This document shows, in pieces, positions 15,411 through 15,854 of a stretch of DNA of 15,854 nt. This stretch comes from Clostridiales bacterium (GTDB lineage: Bacteria; Bacillota; Clostridia; Oscillospirales; Butyricicoccaceae): positions 1-15,854 of the forward strand of contig JANZZB010000020.1 in assembly GCA_026419635.1 (NCBI GenBank). The letters run 5' to 3'. The notes below the pieces were generated by a model that was given only the letters and a program-made list of their open reading frames with translations, had not been told where the DNA came from and did no database searches. Numbering within the stretch: position 1 is the first letter of the stretch; every line of letters starts with the position of its first letter. The position numbers and the translations under genes were made by a program.

Positions 15411-15502
15411 AAGTAAAATGAATATGGCAAAATTATTATAGATTATTCGTTTTTTATTTATTGATCAAAGAAATCCATTTAATCTACATTTTATATCAGT
15501 TG

Positions 15503-15544
15503 AATAATTTTATAAAAATAATTATAGACATTTATAAAATTATT
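15503..15544. repeat. 14-bp perfect inverted repeat overlapping a promoter
   Basis: AATAATTTTATAAA (15503-15516) and its exact reverse complement (15531-15544) flank a 14-nt spacer. The right arm fills the gap between the -35 and -10 boxes of the plus-strand promoter. It could be an operator; the AT-rich composition raises the chance of coincidence. Between 15411 and 15502 the sequence is AT-rich and I see nothing else in it. Confidence 0.55.
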
Positions 15545-15553
15545 TGGTAATAT
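15525..15553 (+). promoter_or_regulatory. promoter of the DUF6514-like gene
   Basis: TAGACA (15525-15530, 5/6 to the -35 consensus) and TAATAT (15548-15553, 4/6) are 17 nt apart, and TGG immediately precedes the -10. The predicted start near 15560 gives a leader of about 36 nt. Confidence 0.6.
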
Positions 15554-15595
15554 TTGTAATACGCCTCTCTAAATAATAAAAGGTTGTGGTTAGGG

Positions 15596-15854
15596 TTGTA
15601 CGTAGAAAAAGCGAATGCTTTATTAGTAACTGATCATTCAGGTGAAACCCATTACTTATCCTATAATTTACTGGTTGATTTTATTGAAGCGGAAGACAAT
15701 ATGCAAATACATACTTATGGAGTGTCTGTTTTAATGTTTAATCAAAACAATATAATTGAGGATTACTCCGAAATACATGACATTTCTACCGACTATACAA
15801 AAATTTTAACGTTACTGGCTACAATATCACAATTTAATGTAACCCCTGTTACAT
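15596..15854 (+). CDS. DUF6514-like protein, N-terminal part
   Basis: An open frame running off the right edge, the only plus-strand gene. The visible 86 codons read MYVEKANALLVTDHSG, then ETHYLSYNLLVDFIEA, a YGVSVLMFNQNN strand and DISTDYTKILTLLATIS followed by FNVTPVT. The pattern of a short beta-rich front, an IxDISTD motif and a helix ending before TPVxL resembles the small clostridial DUF6514 family (about 100 residues, function unknown). There is no ATG before codon 35; TTG at 15596-15598 gives the usual family N-terminus. AAAAGG lies 12 nt upstream, a rather long spacing, and another in-frame TTG is at 15584. An in-frame TAA at 15557-15559 bounds the frame. Divergent from folT. Confidence 0.6.
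   Translation, partial: MYVEKANALLVTDHSGETHYLSYNLLVDFIEAEDNMQIHTYGVSVLMFNQNNIIEDYSEIHDISTDYTKILTLLATISQFNVTPVT

Noticed and set aside
15582..15597. G-rich stretch GGTTGTGGTTAGGGTT as a G-quadruplex
   Set aside because: Only three short G runs are present; a quadruplex needs four.
15586..15640. Short leader peptide from GTG at 15586 with AAAAGG just before it
   Set aside because: It is only about 15 codons in a different frame from the DUF6514-like gene, and the spacing to AAAAGG is too short. No support beyond chance.

Overview
The window reads as a stretch of low-to-moderate GC Bacillota chromosome, most likely Clostridia. The support is a tetrahydrofolate (THF) riboswitch in front of a folT-type ECF S component, a formate-THF ligase / FchA / FolD one-carbon cluster, DUF975 and DUF6514 proteins, GGAGG-type ribosome binding sites, and GTG/TTG starts. 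No rRNA, tRNA, CRISPR array, phage gene or transposase was seen. All genes are on the minus strand except a partial gene at the right edge.

Read in the direction of transcription (right to left), the layout is as follows. (1) 15596-15854, plus strand: 5' part of a DUF6514-like gene with its own promoter. (2) 15291-15410: a roughly 120-bp cluster of nested palindromes (REP/MITE-like) whose left edge supplies the -10 box of the next unit. (3) 15284-11286: a one-carbon operon made of an extended -10 promoter, THF riboswitch, folT, fhs, fchA, folD and a strong terminator. FolT imports folate. Fhs charges THF with formate, FchA interconverts 10-formyl- and methenyl-THF, and FolD interconverts methenyl- and methylene-THF. 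FolD lacks two residues needed for the cyclohydrolase step in characterised bifunctional enzymes, which fits FchA doing that step.

(4) 11225-6050: an efflux-type operon consisting of an extended -10 promoter with candidate operators, ABC ATPase, double-FtsX permease, membrane-fusion (adaptor) protein, TetR regulator and terminator. The TetR protein probably controls its own operon. (5) 6029-5218: a DUF975 membrane protein gene with its own promoter. (6) 5214-1: an L-lactate permease gene with its own promoter, followed co-directionally and closely by a nitroreductase-like protein, a ferredoxin-type aldo/keto reductase, a YaiI/UPF0178 protein, a zinc-dependent phospholipase C-like protein, and the start of an MFS transporter cut by the left edge. 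No terminator was seen inside this last group, so it may be one long transcript.

Nothing here is clearly a wholly new system. The points most worth checking are the riboswitch controlling a complete formate-to-methylene-THF operon, the FolD/FchA division of labour, the nested palindromic repeat at the folT promoter, and the palindromes in the efflux and DUF6514 promoters. All family assignments come from reading motifs by eye. No database search was run.
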